A DNA stretch of 5,891 nucleotides from Bacillota bacterium (GTDB lineage: Bacteria; Bacillota; Limnochordia; Limnochordales; ZCTH02-B6), in assembly GCA_017578085.1 (NCBI GenBank), contig PKQR01000132.1, positions 1-5,891 of the forward strand. Direction: 5' to 3'. The position numbers and the translations under genes are program-made. The notes below the pieces were generated by a model. The model did not search any database. It was not told the DNA's origin and saw only the letters and a program-made list of their open reading frames with translations. This document shows positions 5,564-5,891 of this stretch, piece by piece (positions within the stretch are counted from its first letter, which is position 1; every line of letters begins with the position of its first letter).

Positions 5564-5842
5564 TTGACGGCGCCCCGCAGGTCTGTGGTTGCAAGTCGAT
5601 GCCAGCCGCAGGCGAAACGACCCACGTAAGGCGGTGGAAAAAACGGGGGCCAACACCGCTGAGCATGGTGCGGCTTAGCGTAAGTCCTGCCCGGTGCAGC
5701 CTTGAACGCGGGGCCTAGACCTCCGCCGAGAGCGCCCGCGCCGGAGAGGGGTAGTAGTGAGATCGGCCCATCGAGCGAACCCCCCAGCAGGCGGGTGTGG
5801 GGGCAAAGACCAGGTCAGCTGCGGCCGGCGCCGTCGATTTTT
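5564..5842 (+). ncRNA. Putative structured non-coding RNA, family not recognised
   Basis: The ends of this ~275-nt segment pair: 5564-5574 with 5827-5837 (11 pairs, one G-U), then 5575-5580 (CCGCAG) with 5819-5824 (CTGCGG) across a 2-nt bulge, and 5581-5584 with 5807-5810. Inside are further helices: 5585-5588/5622-5625 enclosing 5595-5598/5618-5621; 5631-5636/5654-5659 (GCGGTG/CACCGC); 5711-5715/5765-5769 enclosing 5721-5725/5742-5746; and 5780-5785 with 5799-5803. The G5 tract in the loop at 5645-5649 could instead pair with the C6 tract at 5780-5785 as a pseudoknot. A strong promoter sits at the 5' end, a T5 tract follows the 3' strand, and no convincing reading frame lies inside. It lacks the tRNA-like end of tmRNA, the GAGGAAAGTCC core of RNase P RNA and the GGAA-loop motif of SRP RNA, and it is longer than 6S RNA. 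Position beside motility genes makes the raiA-type RNA of Firmicutes a candidate, by location only. Confidence 0.7.
5827..5842 (+). terminator. Terminator-like end of the RNA (3' arm of closing stem plus T5)
   Basis: GGCGCCGTC (5827-5835) is the 3' arm of the long closing stem and is followed by GA and TTTTT (5838-5842). It pairs with the RNA's own 5' end, so this is not a simple local hairpin terminator. It resembles the way several free-standing structured RNAs end. Use as a terminator is inference. Confidence 0.5.
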
Positions 5843-5891
5843 CCTGCAGCCCGCGAACCTAGAGCACATCCGCACGGCTGCGCCCGGCGTT
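5843..5891. other. Window edge, nothing identified
   Basis: These 49 bases follow the T5 tract. I see no start codon with a ribosome binding site, no repeat and no convincing hairpin. A downstream gene may begin beyond the window. Confidence 0.3.

Noticed and set aside
5804..5820. ACCAGGTCAG resembling the sequence just before the SRP RNA loop of E. coli 4.5S RNA
   Set aside because: The essential loop (GGAAGGAAGCAG) does not follow, and the bases take part in or flank the closing stem. The match is by chance.
5564..5842. tmRNA, RNase P RNA, SRP RNA, 6S RNA or group I/II intron
   Set aside because: The tRNA-like acceptor end and tag frame, the GAGGAAAGTCC core, the GGAA-loop SRP motif and intron core sequences are not visible. 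At about 275 nt it exceeds the 180-200 nt of 6S RNA. It remains unassigned, pending a covariance search.
5675..5875. Short minus-strand open frame (66 codons) over the RNA
   Set aside because: It has no convincing binding site, its composition is Arg/Pro-rich, and it runs across helices that better explain the sequence.
1..5891. CRISPR arrays, insertion sequences, tRNA genes, attachment sites
   Set aside because: No regularly spaced direct repeats, transposase motifs, terminal inverted repeats or tRNA-like sequences were seen. The only tandem repeat is the coding one at 5073-5126.

Overview
The window is high-GC DNA with strong AGGAGG-type ribosome binding sites and many TTG/GTG start codons. 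It carries a compact chemotaxis operon of the Firmicutes/Thermotogae type (CheD and CheX present). The best guess is a high-GC Firmicute, such as a Symbiobacterium-, Thermaerobacter- or Limnochorda-like lineage. This is inferred from gene content and translation signals, not from a marker gene.

Positions 1-4620 form one plus-strand operon in the order [3' end of an unidentified gene] - cheD - cheY - cheB - cheR - HD-GYP-like gene - cheX. The genes are tightly packed. cheD follows the upstream stop by 11 nt, cheD and cheY overlap by 56 nt, cheR and the HD gene share an ATGA junction, and the other gaps are short. Together they cover the adaptation and response side of chemotaxis: receptor methylation (CheR), demethylation/deamidation (CheB), receptor deamidation (CheD), the phospho-relay output (CheY) and CheY-P dephosphorylation (CheX). 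CheA, CheW and the receptors are not in the window and presumably lie upstream or elsewhere. The HD-GYP-like protein keeps the HHE...DGSGYP motif but has lost most of the metal-binding residues expected of a c-di-GMP phosphodiesterase.

Positions 4621-4723 are a convergent intergenic region with several small hairpins. The minus-strand gene at 4724-5443 encodes a 239-residue protein with a MerR-like DNA-binding domain, a Pro/Ala/Glu-rich linker (including an 18-bp tandem repeat), a coiled coil and a disordered tail.

Positions 5444-5891 hold no convincing protein gene. They contain an extended -10 promoter (TGATATAAT) followed by a segment of about 275 nt. The two ends of that segment pair in a long GC-rich stem, and the 3' strand runs directly into a T5 tract. 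This is the signature of a free-standing structured non-coding RNA. I do not recognise it as tmRNA, RNase P RNA, SRP RNA or 6S RNA, and it is the most interesting object in the window.
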